Below are positions 9,075 through 19,347 of a stretch of 64,000 nt of DNA, one piece after another (the first letter of the stretch is position 1; each line of letters begins with the position of its first letter). Position numbers and translations under genes: made by a program. The stretch spans positions 1-64,000 of the forward strand of contig NZ_JAIVAH010000022.1 in assembly GCF_020171745.1 (NCBI RefSeq), in the 5' to 3' direction. The notes under the pieces were generated by a model that was given only the letters and a program-made list of their open reading frames with translations, did not search any database and was not told the origin of the DNA. This stretch comes from Prescottella equi. Lineage in GTDB: Bacteria > Actinomycetota > Actinomycetes > Mycobacteriales > Mycobacteriaceae.

Positions 9075-10775
9075 GTGGCACCTTCGACAGGATCGGTGCA
9101 CCCAGTGCGCGCGCTCGCCGTTTTCACGGCGCTCGTCGCCGTGCTGTATGCGCTGGTCTTCTTCACCGGAGACAAGTCCCCGACGCCCGAGCTCGGGATC
9201 GACCTGCAGGGCGGGACACGCGTCACCCTCAGCGCGCGGACGCCTGACGGCAGCACGCCGAGCCAGGACAGCCTGCGTCAGGCCCAGCAGATCATCGAGA
9301 CGCGCGTCAACGGACTCGGAGTTTCGGGGTCCGAGGTCGTGATCGACGGTGACAACCTGGTGATCACGGTGCCGGGTGATGACAGCTCGCAGGCACGTTC
9401 GCTCGGCCAGACCGCGCGCCTGTACATCCGTCCGGTCATCGGTTCGCAGGCTGCGGCCGCGCCGGGGGCGCAGCCCGCGCCCGCCACTCAGGCGCCCAAC
9501 ACGTCGGCGCCGGCCCCGACGGAGCCCGCGGCCACCCCGGACACGCAGGAGCGTCCGTTCCCGGCACAGAGCCCGACCGAGCCGACCGAACCCGCTCCGT
9601 CGCCGGCCCCGGCCCCGGCACCGGCCGAGCCGGTGCCCGGTTCGCCCGAGGCCGCCGCCGCGGAGATCGCGAAGGCGAAGGAGACGCGTCAGAGTTCGGA
9701 TCCGGCAGTCCAGCAGCAGGCGATGGCCACGCTCGACTGCTCGGCGCCCGATCCGCTGCAGGGCAACGACGACCCGACCCTGCCGCTCGTCGCGTGCTCG
9801 ACCGACGGCACCACCGTGTACTTGCTGGCACCGAGCATCATCGACGGCCAGGAGATCTCCGACGCCAGCTCCGGCTACAACACGCAGCAGTCTCGCTACG
9901 AGGTGAGCCTGAGCTTCAAGTCCACCGGCAGCACGACGTGGGCGCAGTTCACCGGTGCCAATATCGGCAAGCAGGCCGCGTTCACGCTCGACTCGAAGGT
10001 CGTGAGCGCGCCCGTCGTTCAGGGTGCGACGCCGGCCGGTAGCTCGACGTCGATCACCGGCCAGTTCACACAGACGCAGGCGCAGGAACTCGCGAACACC
10101 CTCAAGTACGGTTCGCTGCCGCTGTCCTTCCAGGCGTCGGAAGCCGAGACGGTGTCGGCGACGCTGGGTCTCGCTTCGCTCGAGGCGGGCCTCATCGCGG
10201 GTGCGGTGGGCCTCGTGCTCGTCCTCATCTACTGCCTCGTCTACTACCGCATGCTCGGTGTGCTCACCGCTCTGTCGCTCGTGCTGTCGGGCGTGATGGT
10301 CTATGCGGTGATGGTTCTGCTCGGCCGCTACATCGGGTTCACGCTCGACCTCGCCGGCATCGCGGGTCTGATCATCGGTATCGGTATGACCGCCGACTCG
10401 TTCGTCGTGTTCTTCGAGCGCATCAAGGACGAGATGCGCGAGGGACGCAGCTTCCGGTCCGCGGTTCCGCGTGGTTGGGCTCGTGCCCGCCGCACGATCC
10501 TGTCCGGTAACGCGGTGAGCTTCATCGCGGCCGCCGTCCTGTACGTCCTCGCCGTCGGCCAGGTGCGCGGCTTCGCGTTCACCCTCGGCCTCACGACGAT
10601 CCTCGACGTGGTCGTGGTGTTCCTGGTGACGTGGCCGCTGGTGTACATGGCGTCCAAGTCCAAGTTCTGGTCCAAGCCGAGCGTCAACGGTCTCGGCGCG
10701 GTCCAGCAGGTCGCTCGCGAACGCAAGGTGGTCGCGGCGTCGACCGCGCAGGCATCGTCGGACACGGAGGCATGA
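9075..10775 (+). CDS. secD: Protein translocase subunit SecD
   Basis: RND-type membrane protein that uses the proton gradient to pull exported proteins across the membrane with SecF. 566 residues from GTG at 9075 with GAGGAG 10 bases upstream; this places the first helix ([20 protein letters not shown]) at the N-terminus. Motifs: [12 protein letters not shown], the P1 region, and the last five helices with [25 protein letters not shown]. Residues ~128-215 are a long Pro/Ala/Glu-rich insert in the exported domain, seen in several actinobacterial SecDs. secF begins 2 bases after the stop. Confidence 0.96.
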   Translation: MAPSTGSVHPVRALAVFTALVAVLYALVFFTGDKSPTPELGIDLQGGTRVTLSARTPDGSTPSQDSLRQAQQIIETRVNGLGVSGSEVVIDGDNLVITVPGDDSSQARSLGQTARLYIRPVIGSQAAAAPGAQPAPATQAPNTSAPAPTEPAATPDTQERPFPAQSPTEPTEPAPSPAPAPAPAEPVPGSPEAAAAEIAKAKETRQSSDPAVQQQAMATLDCSAPDPLQGNDDPTLPLVACSTDGTTVYLLAPSIIDGQEISDASSGYNTQQSRYEVSLSFKSTGSTTWAQFTGANIGKQAAFTLDSKVVSAPVVQGATPAGSSTSITGQFTQTQAQELANTLKYGSLPLSFQASEAETVSATLGLASLEAGLIAGAVGLVLVLIYCLVYYRMLGVLTALSLVLSGVMVYAVMVLLGRYIGFTLDLAGIAGLIIGIGMTADSFVVFFERIKDEMREGRSFRSAVPRGWARARRTILSGNAVSFIAAAVLYVLAVGQVRGFAFTLGLTTILDVVVVFLVTWPLVYMASKSKFWSKPSVNGLGAVQQVARERKVVAASTAQASSDTEA

Positions 10776-10777
10776 AC

Positions 10778-11953
10778 ATGAGTGAGTCGAACACCTCCGC
10801 AACCTCCACCGAGGCGAGCAAGGCGGCCGCAGATCGGGCGCTGCTGCCACACCACAGTTGGCTGCAGCGTCTCTACACCGGCACCGGCGGCTTCGAGGTC
10901 ATCGGGCGCCGCAAGTTCTACTACTGGCTCACCGGCGCGATCGTCGCTCTGTCGCTCCTGAGCATCGTCGTGCGCGGCTTCACCCTGGGCATCGAGTTCG
11001 AGGGCGGTACCCGCATCCAGTTCCCGACCCCGGAGGGCGTCACCACCGAACAGGTGGAGACGGTCTACTCCGACACCCTCGGCCAGGAGCCGGTTTCGGT
11101 GCAGACGGTCGGCTCGGGGTCCAGTTCGTCGATCGAGATCCGCTCCGAGGCGCTCGACGCCGGACAGGTCAACGAGCTGCAGAACGCGCTGTACGACGAG
11201 TTCCAGCCGAAGGACAGCAACGGCGCCCCGTCCAAGAACGCGATCAGTGTCGCGGACGTCAGCGAGACGTGGGGCGGTCAGATCACCAAGAAGGCGCTCA
11301 TCGCGCTGGTGGTGTTCCTGGTCATCGTCAGTATCTACATCGCGATCCGGTTCGAACGGGACATGGCGATCGCGGCGATCGTCTCGCTGTTCTTCGACAT
11401 GGTCGTCACCGCCGGCGTGTACTCGCTGATCGGGTTCGAGGTGACGCCCGCGACGGTGATCGGTCTGCTCACGATCCTCGGCTTCTCGCTCTACGACACG
11501 GTCGTCGTGTTCGACAAGGTCGAGGAGAACACCCGCGGGATCCTGCACCTGAACCGGCGCACGTACGCCGAGCAGGCGAACCTGGCCGTCAACCAGACGC
11601 TGATGCGGTCGATCAACACCACCGTCATCTCGATCCTCCCGGTGGTCGCCCTCATGGTGGTGGCGGTGTGGCTGCTCGGTGTCGGCACGCTGAAGGACCT
11701 CGCACTGGTCCAGCTGGTGGGCATCATCGTCGGCGCCTACTCGTCGATCTTCACCGCGACGCCGATGCTGGTGTCGATCAAGGAACGGTGGGGTCCGGTC
11801 GCCGCACACACCAAGAAGGTGCTCGCCAAGCGGGCAGCGAACGGTACCCGCGTCGAGTCGGCGCAGCCCGAGTCCCGCGTGAGCTCGGCGGCGGGTTCGG
11901 CGCCGCGACCCGGCGCGGTACCGACGGGGAAGCGCAACAAGAAGAGGCACTGA
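10778..11953 (+). CDS. secF: Protein translocase subunit SecF
   Basis: Partner of SecD in the Sec holotranslocon. Two ATGs are close: 10772 overlaps the secD stop and 10778 follows. GGAGG at 10766-10770 is only 1 base from the first but 7 from the second, so 10778 is preferred (391 residues; 393 otherwise). Six transmembrane segments; signatures GIEFEGGTRIQF, the DxxxTAGVYSLIGFEV region, GFSLYDTVVVFDKVEENTR and NQTLMRSINTTVIS. The C-tail is basic and disordered. Confidence 0.96.
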   Translation: MSESNTSATSTEASKAAADRALLPHHSWLQRLYTGTGGFEVIGRRKFYYWLTGAIVALSLLSIVVRGFTLGIEFEGGTRIQFPTPEGVTTEQVETVYSDTLGQEPVSVQTVGSGSSSSIEIRSEALDAGQVNELQNALYDEFQPKDSNGAPSKNAISVADVSETWGGQITKKALIALVVFLVIVSIYIAIRFERDMAIAAIVSLFFDMVVTAGVYSLIGFEVTPATVIGLLTILGFSLYDTVVVFDKVEENTRGILHLNRRTYAEQANLAVNQTLMRSINTTVISILPVVALMVVAVWLLGVGTLKDLALVQLVGIIVGAYSSIFTATPMLVSIKERWGPVAAHTKKVLAKRAANGTRVESAQPESRVSSAAGSAPRPGAVPTGKRNKKRH

Positions 11954-11954
11954 C

Positions 11955-13712
11955 ATGCCGGACGCGAGCAGTTACCGCCGTGCCCCCCGTTTCACCCGCC
12001 GCGCGGCCAGGTCGATCGTCGCCCTGGCCGCCGCGGCCGCGGTCGGCGCGACCGCGGCGTGCAGTAGCGAACCGACCGATCAGGTGCCCTCGTTGGGCTA
12101 CGCGATCGACAACGTCGTCACCACCTACAACGGCAACACCGTCGAGGGATCGGCGACCGGTGCCCTGCAGGCGCTCGGCCGGGTCCTCACCGGTATGAGC
12201 TACACCGGTCCGTCGGGGGCGCAGGTCGCGGACACCGACTTCGGGACCGCGAACGTGGTGCCCGGGGACTCGCTCACCGTGCAGTACCGGCTCAATCCGT
12301 CGTCGGTCTACTCGGACGGGGTACCGATCGCGTGTGACGATTTCATGCTCGCGTGGGCGGCCGGCAGCGGTCGCTTCACGCGGCCCGGCGACGGTGGCTC
12401 CGTGCCGATGTTCGACGCCGCCACCCGTGCCGGGTACGCGGACATCGAACGGGTCGACTGCGCGCCCGGGGCGAAGGACGTCACCGTCGTCTTCGCGCCG
12501 GGTCGCAGCTACCTCGGGTGGAGATCGCTGTTCGGTGCCACCGAACTGATGCCGGCGCACGTGGCAGCGCAGGCCGCGGGCGTACCGGACCTGGTCGGCG
12601 CGATCCGGTCCGGCGATGCGGACGCGGTCGGGCGGATCGCCGACTTCTGGAACACCGGCTGGCGCCTGGCGCCCGGCGACCTCGAACTGGCCAGGTTCCC
12701 CTCGTCGGGTCCGTACCGGATCGAGTCGTACACGAGTGACGACGGTCTGGTGCTCGTCGAGAACGAGCGCTGGTGGGGTGTCAAGCCGCAGACTTCCCGG
12801 ATCGTCGTGTGGCCCAAGGGCTCCGACGTGCCGTCCGGAATGGACGCCGGTGACATCGAGGTCGTCGACATCGGTGCCGGTTCGCTGGCCGGGTTCGCGC
12901 CGGACGGCGGATTCGATGTCGCGCACGAGCCGTCGCGCAGTGTGGAACAACTCGTGCTCGCGACGCAGGGTGTGTTCGGTTCGGTCGATGCCCGCCGCGC
13001 GTTCGCGCTGTGCCTGCCGCGGCAGCGGTTGTACGACGATCTCGGGCACCCCGGGTTCGAGCGAGCCGACGGGATCGGGTCGGGCGTGATCGATTCCCGG
13101 ATCACGGGGCCCGACACCTTGTTCTACCCGTCGGCGGTCGCCGCGGAGGGCGGCACGTACACCGATCCCGACATCCCGGGGGCGACCGCGGCGCGGGAGG
13201 CGAGCGGCCAACAGCGGTTGACCGTTCGGGTCGGCTACCTCGGCCCGGACGAGCGGCGCGCACGCACCGTGCAGATCATCGCCGAGTCCTGTGCAGGTGC
13301 GGGGATCACCGTCGAGGACGCGGGTTCACCCGATTTCTCTCCGACGGCGCTGCGTGCCGGTCAGGTCGACGCGGTGCTGGCGGGGACGGCGTCCGCGGCC
13401 GGTGCCGCCGGAACCGACTCGGTCGACGACGCGGCCTTCGCGCTGCGGACCGGCAACGGTGACAACTTCGGCGCCTTCTCGAACCGCCGGTTCGACCAGG
13501 TGGTCGACCAGCTCGCCGTGGACGCATCGCTCGCAGCTCGCATGTCGCTGCTCGGTGAGGCCGAGGCGATCCTGTGGAACGAGATGCCGACGATCCCGTT
13601 GTTCGACCAGCCGCGCACGATCGCCCACTCGAAGGGGATGCACGCAGTCGTTCCCAATCCGACGAGGTCCGGTTCGGGGTGGAACATGGACAGGTGGATA
13701 CTTCTCAGGTGA
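11955..13712 (+). CDS. Family 5 solute-binding-like lipoprotein
   Basis: 585-residue exported lipoprotein: basic n-region, Ala-rich core and lipobox ATAAC with Cys36. The body resembles oligopeptide-binding proteins of ABC importers (SBP_bac_5), e.g. SVYSDGVPIACDDFMLAW, SSGPYRIESY and the end NPTRSGSGWNMDRWILLR, but no permease or ATPase is nearby. It starts 1 base after secF and its stop overlaps the apt start, so it belongs to the sec-apt-rel operon, as I recall for the mycobacterial lipoprotein Rv2585c. Function not known; ligand binding or envelope assembly are possible. Confidence 0.8.
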   Translation: MPDASSYRRAPRFTRRAARSIVALAAAAAVGATAACSSEPTDQVPSLGYAIDNVVTTYNGNTVEGSATGALQALGRVLTGMSYTGPSGAQVADTDFGTANVVPGDSLTVQYRLNPSSVYSDGVPIACDDFMLAWAAGSGRFTRPGDGGSVPMFDAATRAGYADIERVDCAPGAKDVTVVFAPGRSYLGWRSLFGATELMPAHVAAQAAGVPDLVGAIRSGDADAVGRIADFWNTGWRLAPGDLELARFPSSGPYRIESYTSDDGLVLVENERWWGVKPQTSRIVVWPKGSDVPSGMDAGDIEVVDIGAGSLAGFAPDGGFDVAHEPSRSVEQLVLATQGVFGSVDARRAFALCLPRQRLYDDLGHPGFERADGIGSGVIDSRITGPDTLFYPSAVAAEGGTYTDPDIPGATAAREASGQQRLTVRVGYLGPDERRARTVQIIAESCAGAGITVEDAGSPDFSPTALRAGQVDAVLAGTASAAGAAGTDSVDDAAFALRTGNGDNFGAFSNRRFDQVVDQLAVDASLAARMSLLGEAEAILWNEMPTIPLFDQPRTIAHSKGMHAVVPNPTRSGSGWNMDRWILLR

Positions 13713-14287
13713 TTTCTCAGATGGATGCCCCCGAAGCCACCACCCCGGAACTCGCCGCGGCCCTCGAGCGCGCGGGCGATGCGGTCTCCCGTCTGACCCG
13801 CTGGTGTGATGATTTCCCGACCCCCGGTGTCCGGTTCGCGGACCTCACGCCGGTGTTCGCGGACGGTCCGGGATACCGGTCGGTGATCGAGGGCCTCGCC
13901 GCCGCCGGCGCCGGTGCCGATCTCGTCGCGGGCGTCGATGCCCGCGGCTTCCTGCTCGGCGGCGGTGTCGCGATGGAACTCGGCTGCGGCGTCCTCGCGG
14001 TCCGGAAGGCGGGCAAGCTGCCGCCTCCGGTGCACTCCGAGAGCTATTCGCTCGAGTACGGTGCCGCGACGCTGGAGATTCCGTGCGACGCGCCCGACCT
14101 CAACGGGCGTCGGGTGTTCGTGATCGACGACGTGCTGGCCACCGGCGGCACCCTGCTCGCGGCCGCGGAGCTGCTGTCGCGGGCGGGTGCCGAGGTGATC
14201 GGCGTCGCGGTGGTTCTCGAGATCGAGGAGCTGGGCGGGCGGGAGCGGTTCGACCGGTACCCGCTGACGTCGCTGGTCAGAGTCTGA
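13709..14287 (+). CDS. apt: Adenine phosphoribosyltransferase
   Basis: Salvages adenine to AMP using PRPP. 192 residues from GTG at 13709 (GTGA overlap with the lipoprotein gene); ATG at 13721, 8 bases after AGGTGA, is an equally good start (188 residues). Type I phosphoribosyltransferase signatures: [39 protein letters not shown], and the PRPP loop VFVIDDVLATGGTLLAA. rel follows, a conserved purine/alarmone pairing. Confidence 0.95.
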   Translation: MISQMDAPEATTPELAAALERAGDAVSRLTRWCDDFPTPGVRFADLTPVFADGPGYRSVIEGLAAAGAGADLVAGVDARGFLLGGGVAMELGCGVLAVRKAGKLPPPVHSESYSLEYGAATLEIPCDAPDLNGRRVFVIDDVLATGGTLLAAAELLSRAGAEVIGVAVVLEIEELGGRERFDRYPLTSLVRV

Positions 14288-14368
14288 GGACTACAGTTGT
14301 GCCTGGTGGTGTAGCAGTGCCGCCAGGTTCCGAGTGGCCGTGGCAGTGCGGTGGCAGGAGGTGACGGC

Positions 14369-16723
14369 ATGACCCAGCATCTTGATCGTTCCCAGAACAC
14401 TGATCGTTCGCAGAGCACTGATGCCACGAGTACCGGTGGGGCGAGCCCCGCCGACAAGAGCGCGCCGGTGCCGACGTCGGCGTCGCGCCGGGTGCGGGCG
14501 CGCCTGGCCCGCCGCATCACCGGTCAGCGCAATGCGCCGATCCGGCCGGTGCTCGAGCCGCTCGTCGCGGTCCACCGCGAGCTGTATCCGAAGGCCGACT
14601 TCTCACTGCTGCAGCGCGCGTACGACGTCGCCGAGCAGCGGCATGCGACGCAGTTCCGCAAGTCGGGCGATCCGTACATCACGCACCCGCTGGCGGTGGC
14701 CAACATCCTCGCCGAGTTGGGGATGGACACCACGACGTTGGTGGCGGCGTTGCTGCACGACACGGTCGAGGACACCGGGTACTCGCTCGACGAACTGACG
14801 GCCGAGTTCGGCGACGAGGTGGCGCATCTCGTCGACGGCGTGACGAAGCTGGACAAGGTCGTGCTCGGCTCGGCCGCCGAGGGCGAGACCATCCGCAAGA
14901 TGATCATCGCGATGGCGCGGGATCCGCGGGTGCTGGTGATCAAGGTCGCCGACCGCCTGCACAACATGCGCACCATGCGCTTCCTGCCGCCCGAGAAGCA
15001 GGCCCGCAAGGCGCGCGAGACGCTGGAAGTCATTGCACCGCTGGCGCATCGGCTCGGCATGGCGACGGTGAAGTGGGAGCTCGAGGACCTCTCGTTCGCG
15101 ATCCTGCATCCCAAGAAGTACGAGGAGATCGTCCGCCTGGTCGCGGACCGGGCGCCGTCGCGCGACACGTACCTGGCCAAGGTGCGGGCGGAGATCAATG
15201 CGACGCTGTCGGCGTCGCGGATCAGCGCGGTCGTCGAGGGCCGGCCCAAGCACTACTGGTCGATCTACCAGAAGATGATCGTCAAGGGCCGCGACTTCGA
15301 CGACATCCACGACCTGGTGGGTGTGCGGATCCTGTGCGACGAGATCCGGGACTGCTACGCCGCCGTCGGCGTCGTGCACTCGCTGTGGCAGCCGATGGCG
15401 GGCCGGTTCAAGGACTACATCGCGCAGCCGCGCTACGGCGTGTACCAGTCGCTGCACACGACGGTGATCGGGCCCGAGGGCAAGCCGCTCGAGGTGCAGA
15501 TCCGGACCCGCGACATGCACCGCACCGCGGAGTTCGGCATCGCCGCGCACTGGCGGTACAAGGAGACCAAGGGACGGCACTCCAGCGATGTCGCCGAGGT
15601 CGACGACATGGCGTGGATGCGCCAGCTGCTCGACTGGCAGCGCGAGGCCGCCGACCCGGGCGAGTTCCTCGAGTCGCTGCGCTACGACCTCGCGGTCAAG
15701 GAGATCTTCGTCTTTACCCCGAAGGGTGACGTCGTGACCCTGCCGGCGGGCTCCACCCCGGTGGACTTCGCGTACGCCGTGCACACCGAGGTGGGGCACC
15801 GGTGCATCGGCGCCCGCGTCAACGGCCGGCTGGTGGCGCTCGAACGGACGCTCGAGAACGGCGAGGTCGTCGAGGTCTTCACGTCGAAGGCCCAGAACGC
15901 CGGCCCGAGCCGCGATTGGCAGACGTTCGTGGTGTCGCCGCGCGCGAAGGCGAAGATCCGGCAGTGGTTCGCGAAGGAGCGCCGCGAGGAGGCGCTCGAG
16001 GCCGGCAAGGACGCGATCGCTCGCGAGGTGCGGCGCGGCGGACTTCCGTTGCAGCGCTTGCTCAACGCCGAGGCGATGACCGCGTTGGCGCACGAGCTGC
16101 GGTACGCGGACGTGTCGGCGCTGTACACCGCGGTCGGCGAACACAACGTCTCCGCACAGCACGTGGTGCAGCGCCTCGTCGCACACCTCGGCGGCGAGAC
16201 GGCCGTCGAGGAGGAGCTGGCGGAGCGGTCGACGCCGTCGACCATCCCGACCCGCTCGCGCACGTCCGGCGACGTCGGGGTGCTGGTGCCGGGTGCGCCG
16301 GGCACCGTCGCGAAGCTCGCCAAGTGCTGCACCCCGGTGCCGGGCGACGAGATCATGGGGTTCGTGACCCGCGGCGGCGCGGTCAGCGTGCATCGCACGG
16401 ACTGCACCAACGCGACGTCGCTGCGCGAGCAGTCGGAGCGGATCATCGACGTGGAGTGGGCGCCGTCGCCGACGTCGCTGTTCCTCGTCGCGATCCAGAT
16501 CGAGGCGCTCGACCGGCACCGGTTGCTGTCGGACGTCACGAAGGCGCTCGCGGACGAGAAGGTCAACATCCTGTCGGCGTCGGTCACCACGTCCGGTGAC
16601 CGGGTCGCGATCAGCAAGTTCACGTTCGAGATGGGCGACCCGAAGCATTTGGGCCACGTGCTCAACGTTGTTCGCAACGTCGAGGGCGTCTACGACGTCT
16701 ACCGGGTCACCTCGGCGGCCTAG
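14369..16723 (+). CDS. rel: Bifunctional (p)ppGpp synthetase/hydrolase Rel
   Basis: Makes and degrades the stringent-response alarmone (p)ppGpp. 784 residues from ATG at 14369, preceded by a near-perfect AGGAGGTGA. Domains in order: HD hydrolase (His92, HDTVED at 130-135), synthetase (~250-400, with [41 protein letters not shown]), TGS (~445-505), zinc-finger-like stretch [20 protein letters not shown], and C-terminal ACT (~700-784). The hydrolase residues look intact, so it is bifunctional rather than RelA-type. Confidence 0.97.
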   Translation: MTQHLDRSQNTDRSQSTDATSTGGASPADKSAPVPTSASRRVRARLARRITGQRNAPIRPVLEPLVAVHRELYPKADFSLLQRAYDVAEQRHATQFRKSGDPYITHPLAVANILAELGMDTTTLVAALLHDTVEDTGYSLDELTAEFGDEVAHLVDGVTKLDKVVLGSAAEGETIRKMIIAMARDPRVLVIKVADRLHNMRTMRFLPPEKQARKARETLEVIAPLAHRLGMATVKWELEDLSFAILHPKKYEEIVRLVADRAPSRDTYLAKVRAEINATLSASRISAVVEGRPKHYWSIYQKMIVKGRDFDDIHDLVGVRILCDEIRDCYAAVGVVHSLWQPMAGRFKDYIAQPRYGVYQSLHTTVIGPEGKPLEVQIRTRDMHRTAEFGIAAHWRYKETKGRHSSDVAEVDDMAWMRQLLDWQREAADPGEFLESLRYDLAVKEIFVFTPKGDVVTLPAGSTPVDFAYAVHTEVGHRCIGARVNGRLVALERTLENGEVVEVFTSKAQNAGPSRDWQTFVVSPRAKAKIRQWFAKERREEALEAGKDAIAREVRRGGLPLQRLLNAEAMTALAHELRYADVSALYTAVGEHNVSAQHVVQRLVAHLGGETAVEEELAERSTPSTIPTRSRTSGDVGVLVPGAPGTVAKLAKCCTPVPGDEIMGFVTRGGAVSVHRTDCTNATSLREQSERIIDVEWAPSPTSLFLVAIQIEALDRHRLLSDVTKALADEKVNILSASVTTSGDRVAISKFTFEMGDPKHLGHVLNVVRNVEGVYDVYRVTSAA

Positions 16724-16741
16724 TAGGTCCCTCGGACGGCC

Positions 16742-16785
16742 GAAGGGCCCCTTCACGCGCTGGACAGCGTGTGAAGGGGCCCTTC
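16742..16785. terminator. Strong bidirectional terminator after rel
   Basis: AAGGGCCCCTTCAC (16743-16756) pairs perfectly with GTGAAGGGGCCCTT (16771-16784), with further pairing at both ends. It separates rel from the convergent cyclophilin pair and is flanked by C/T- and G-rich bases useful in both directions. Confidence 0.8.
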
Positions 16786-16802
16786 CGTCGTTCGGGGTGG
16801 TG

Positions 16803-17597
16803 TCAGGCGACCTTGGCGGTCTCGATGGTGACCGGGGTCCTGGGGGCACCACCACCGGCTGAGCTGGATCCGTCGTCACCGGCCGCCGCGATCTTCTCGA
16901 TCGTGGCGAGGCCATCCTCGGAGATCGTGCCGACCACGGTGTAGTTCGGCTGCAGCAGCGAGTCCTCGAACACCAGGAAGAACTGGCTGCCGTTGGTGTC
17001 GACACCGGCGTTGGCCATCGCCACGGTGCCGCGCGGGTACACGACGGGGCTCATCAACGCGGGGTCGTTCGGCGCGAACTGGTTCGTCGGGTACTCGTTG
17101 GCGTACTGGTAGCCGGGCCCGCCGTTTCCGCGACCGCTGGGATCGCCGCACTGCAGCATCTGCAGGCCAGGCGACGTGGAGAGGCGATGGCACGGGGTGC
17201 CGTCGAAGTAGCCCTGCTCGGTGAGGCTGACGAAGCTGCCCACGGTGCACGGCGCCTTGCCGCGATCGAGTGTCAACCCGATCGGGCCCTCGTTGGTGGT
17301 GAGTGCGACGCCGACGGTGCCGGCCGTGGAGACACCGGTCCCATTCGGGGGCTGGACGTCCTTGACGGCCTTGCCCGCTGCGGCATAGCTGCAGTCGACG
17401 GTCGGCGCCGCCGGCGCGGGCACGGCGGGCAGGGCCGCGTACTGCGACAGGTCGATCTTCGGTGCCTCGGGCGTGGTCCACATGCTCGACGAACTCGTCG
17501 AACCGGCGGTGTCCGACGACGACCCGTCGTCGCTGCCGCACGCGGTGAGGATGAGGGCGAGTCCGAGTCCGGCCGCCGCGAATGCTGTGCGCTTCAT
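16803..17597 (-). CDS. Cyclophilin-type peptidyl-prolyl isomerase, lipoprotein
   Basis: Predicted extracytoplasmic proline isomerase. 264 residues from ATG at 17597; signal with lipobox ILTAC (Cys20), then a Ser/Pro-rich linker and a cyclophilin domain from ~95 (GYFDGTPCHRLSTSPGLQMLQCGDP, YPRGTVAMANAGVDTNGSQFFLVF). The usual FHR is CHR and extra cysteines suggest a disulphide. Its ATG overlaps the stop of the upstream cyclophilin by 1 base (TGATG), so the two are translationally coupled paralogues. Confidence 0.9.
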   Translation of the reverse strand: MKRTAFAAAGLGLALILTACGSDDGSSSDTAGSTSSSSMWTTPEAPKIDLSQYAALPAVPAPAAPTVDCSYAAAGKAVKDVQPPNGTGVSTAGTVGVALTTNEGPIGLTLDRGKAPCTVGSFVSLTEQGYFDGTPCHRLSTSPGLQMLQCGDPSGRGNGGPGYQYANEYPTNQFAPNDPALMSPVVYPRGTVAMANAGVDTNGSQFFLVFEDSLLQPNYTVVGTISEDGLATIEKIAAAGDDGSSSAGGGAPRTPVTIETAKVA

Positions 17598-18457
17598 CAA
17601 TCCAACCTCACGCTGGTGATGTCGATGGGCAGGTTCGGCTTGCCGCCGCCCGCGGACATCGATCCGTCGTCGCCGGCGGCGGCGACCTTCTCGATGGTCT
17701 GGAGTCCGGTCTCGTCGATCGTGCCGAACACCGTGTACTGCGGCGGCAACGTGGAATCGCCGTAGACGAGGAAGAACTGGCTGCCGTTGGTGCCCGCGCC
17801 GGCGTTGGCCATCGCGATGGTGCCGCGCTTGTAGGTGACGGGCGTCTGGGCGGCCAGGTCGTCCGGGGCGTACTGATCGGTGGGGAACTCGTTCGCGAAC
17901 TGGTAGCCAGGTCCGCCGCTGCCGGTGCCCGTCGGATCGCCGCACTGCAGCACCTGCAGGCCCTCTCCGGTGACGAGGCGGTGGCAGGTGGTGCCGTCGA
18001 AGTAGCCCTGCTGTGCGAGGCTGACGAAACTGTTCACGGTGCACGGCGATTCGGCGTTGTTCAGCGTCAGCCCGACGGGCCCCTGGGTCGTTTCCATGCT
18101 CGCGCTGATCGTCGCGGGCATCGTCGCGATGCCCTCGGCGCGTGGCGGGGTGTTCGGCTTCGCGGCCGCCTCGGCCGGCGTGTACGCGCAGTTGACGAGC
18201 TCGGGCAGCGGCTCGGCGCGGCCCGCGGGCATCGCGGCGGCGCTGGGCGTCTCGGACGCGGCGGTGTTCTCCGTCGAGTTGTCGTCCTTGCCGGACAGCG
18301 TGACGACGACGGCGCCGACCGCGATCACCACGATCGCGCCGACGATCGACCCGGCGATCGTCATCTGCTTGCGCTTCCTCGCGCGTTCGGCGCGCCGTTC
18401 GAGCTGGCGTTCCAGCTTTCGTTTCGCAGCCTCACGGCGCTGCTGATTGCTCGGCAC
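17597..18457 (-). CDS. Cyclophilin-type peptidyl-prolyl isomerase, membrane-anchored
   Basis: 286 residues from GTG at 18457, with GGAGG 9 bases before; upstream residues in the open frame are discarded because family members start at the NQQRREAAKRKLERQLERR basic helix. One transmembrane helix (~38-60) puts the cyclophilin domain outside. Signatures GYFDGTTCHRLVTGEGLQVLQCGDP and RGTIAMANAGAGTNGSQFFLVYGD. This is the positional counterpart of mycobacterial Rv2582 (ppiB); the downstream lipoprotein copy appears to be a tandem duplicate. Confidence 0.9.
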   Translation of the reverse strand: MPSNQQRREAAKRKLERQLERRAERARKRKQMTIAGSIVGAIVVIAVGAVVVTLSGKDDNSTENTAASETPSAAAMPAGRAEPLPELVNCAYTPAEAAAKPNTPPRAEGIATMPATISASMETTQGPVGLTLNNAESPCTVNSFVSLAQQGYFDGTTCHRLVTGEGLQVLQCGDPTGTGSGGPGYQFANEFPTDQYAPDDLAAQTPVTYKRGTIAMANAGAGTNGSQFFLVYGDSTLPPQYTVFGTIDETGLQTIEKVAAAGDDGSMSAGGGKPNLPIDITSVRLD

Positions 18458-18651
18458 TGCAGTCGTCCTCCCGTACGTCTCGTTCGGTTTGTTCGCAAGT
18501 CTCCCGTGGTGCCCGTCACCGCACATGGGACATGCGCGAGTGTGCCACCTCAACCTGAGAGGATCCTGGCGGGGCGACAGCCTAGGCTGTACTGATCCGC
18601 TTCGGATCCCGTATGACCCCGTAACCGCCCCGTACTCTAGGAGTTGTCGCC

Positions 18652-19332
18652 GTGCTCGTCACCGGATTCCCCGCCGGAATGTTCCAGACCAACTGTTACA
18701 TCCTGGCGCACGACGACTCGGGGGAGTGCGTCGTCGTCGATCCGGGTCAGGACGCGGCCGAGCCGTTGATGCAATTCCTGGCGCAGTCGGAACTCGAGCC
18801 CAAGGCGGTTCTGCTCACGCACGGTCATCTCGATCACACGTGGTCGGTGCACCCGGTGTGCGAGCACTACGGAATCCCGGCGTACATCCATCCCGACGAT
18901 CGGTACATGCTTACCGATCCCGGTCGCGGCATCGGGTCGTCGATGAGCCAGATGATCGCGGGCGTCGAGTTCCGGGAACCCGCCGAGGTGATCGAGATCG
19001 CCGACGGTGACGAGTTGACCGTCGCCGGAATCGACTTCGTCGTCGACCACACTCCCGGTCACACGCAGGGTTCGGTGGTGTTCCGCACAGAGTTGGAGAC
19101 CGAGGACGGCCCGCTCCAGGTGGCGCTCACCGGCGACACCCTGTTCCAGGGTTCGATCGGTCGCAGCGACCTGCCCGGGGGCAACCACGACCAGTTGCTG
19201 CAGTCGATCGCCCGGAAGCTGTTGGTGCTCGACGACACCACGGCGATCCTGCCCGGCCACGGCGGCTCCAGCTCGATCGGCCAGGAACGCGCCGCCAACC
19301 CGTTCCTCGTTGGACTGACCGCCTCCCAGTAA
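18652..19332 (+). CDS. Metallo-beta-lactamase-fold hydrolase (glyoxalase II-like)
   Basis: Probable thioester hydrolase of the glyoxalase II type. 226 residues from GTG at 18652 (TAGGAG upstream). Metal-binding THGHLDHTW (His57, His59, Asp61, His62), DHTPGHTQGSVVF, GDTLFQGSIGRSDLPGG and PGHGGSSSIGQE are all present, so two metals are expected. It is 15 bases upstream of hisS, as for Rv2581c. Substrate not determined; it may act on mycothiol conjugates, but that is only inference. Confidence 0.88.
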   Translation: MLVTGFPAGMFQTNCYILAHDDSGECVVVDPGQDAAEPLMQFLAQSELEPKAVLLTHGHLDHTWSVHPVCEHYGIPAYIHPDDRYMLTDPGRGIGSSMSQMIAGVEFREPAEVIEIADGDELTVAGIDFVVDHTPGHTQGSVVFRTELETEDGPLQVALTGDTLFQGSIGRSDLPGGNHDQLLQSIARKLLVLDDTTAILPGHGGSSSIGQERAANPFLVGLTASQ

Positions 19333-19347
19333 GGAAAAGTAAGCACC

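Noticed and set aside
9024-10850. A 608-codon minus-strand frame opposite secD
   Set aside because: Composition is that of an antisense shadow; secD on the plus strand has complete family signatures.
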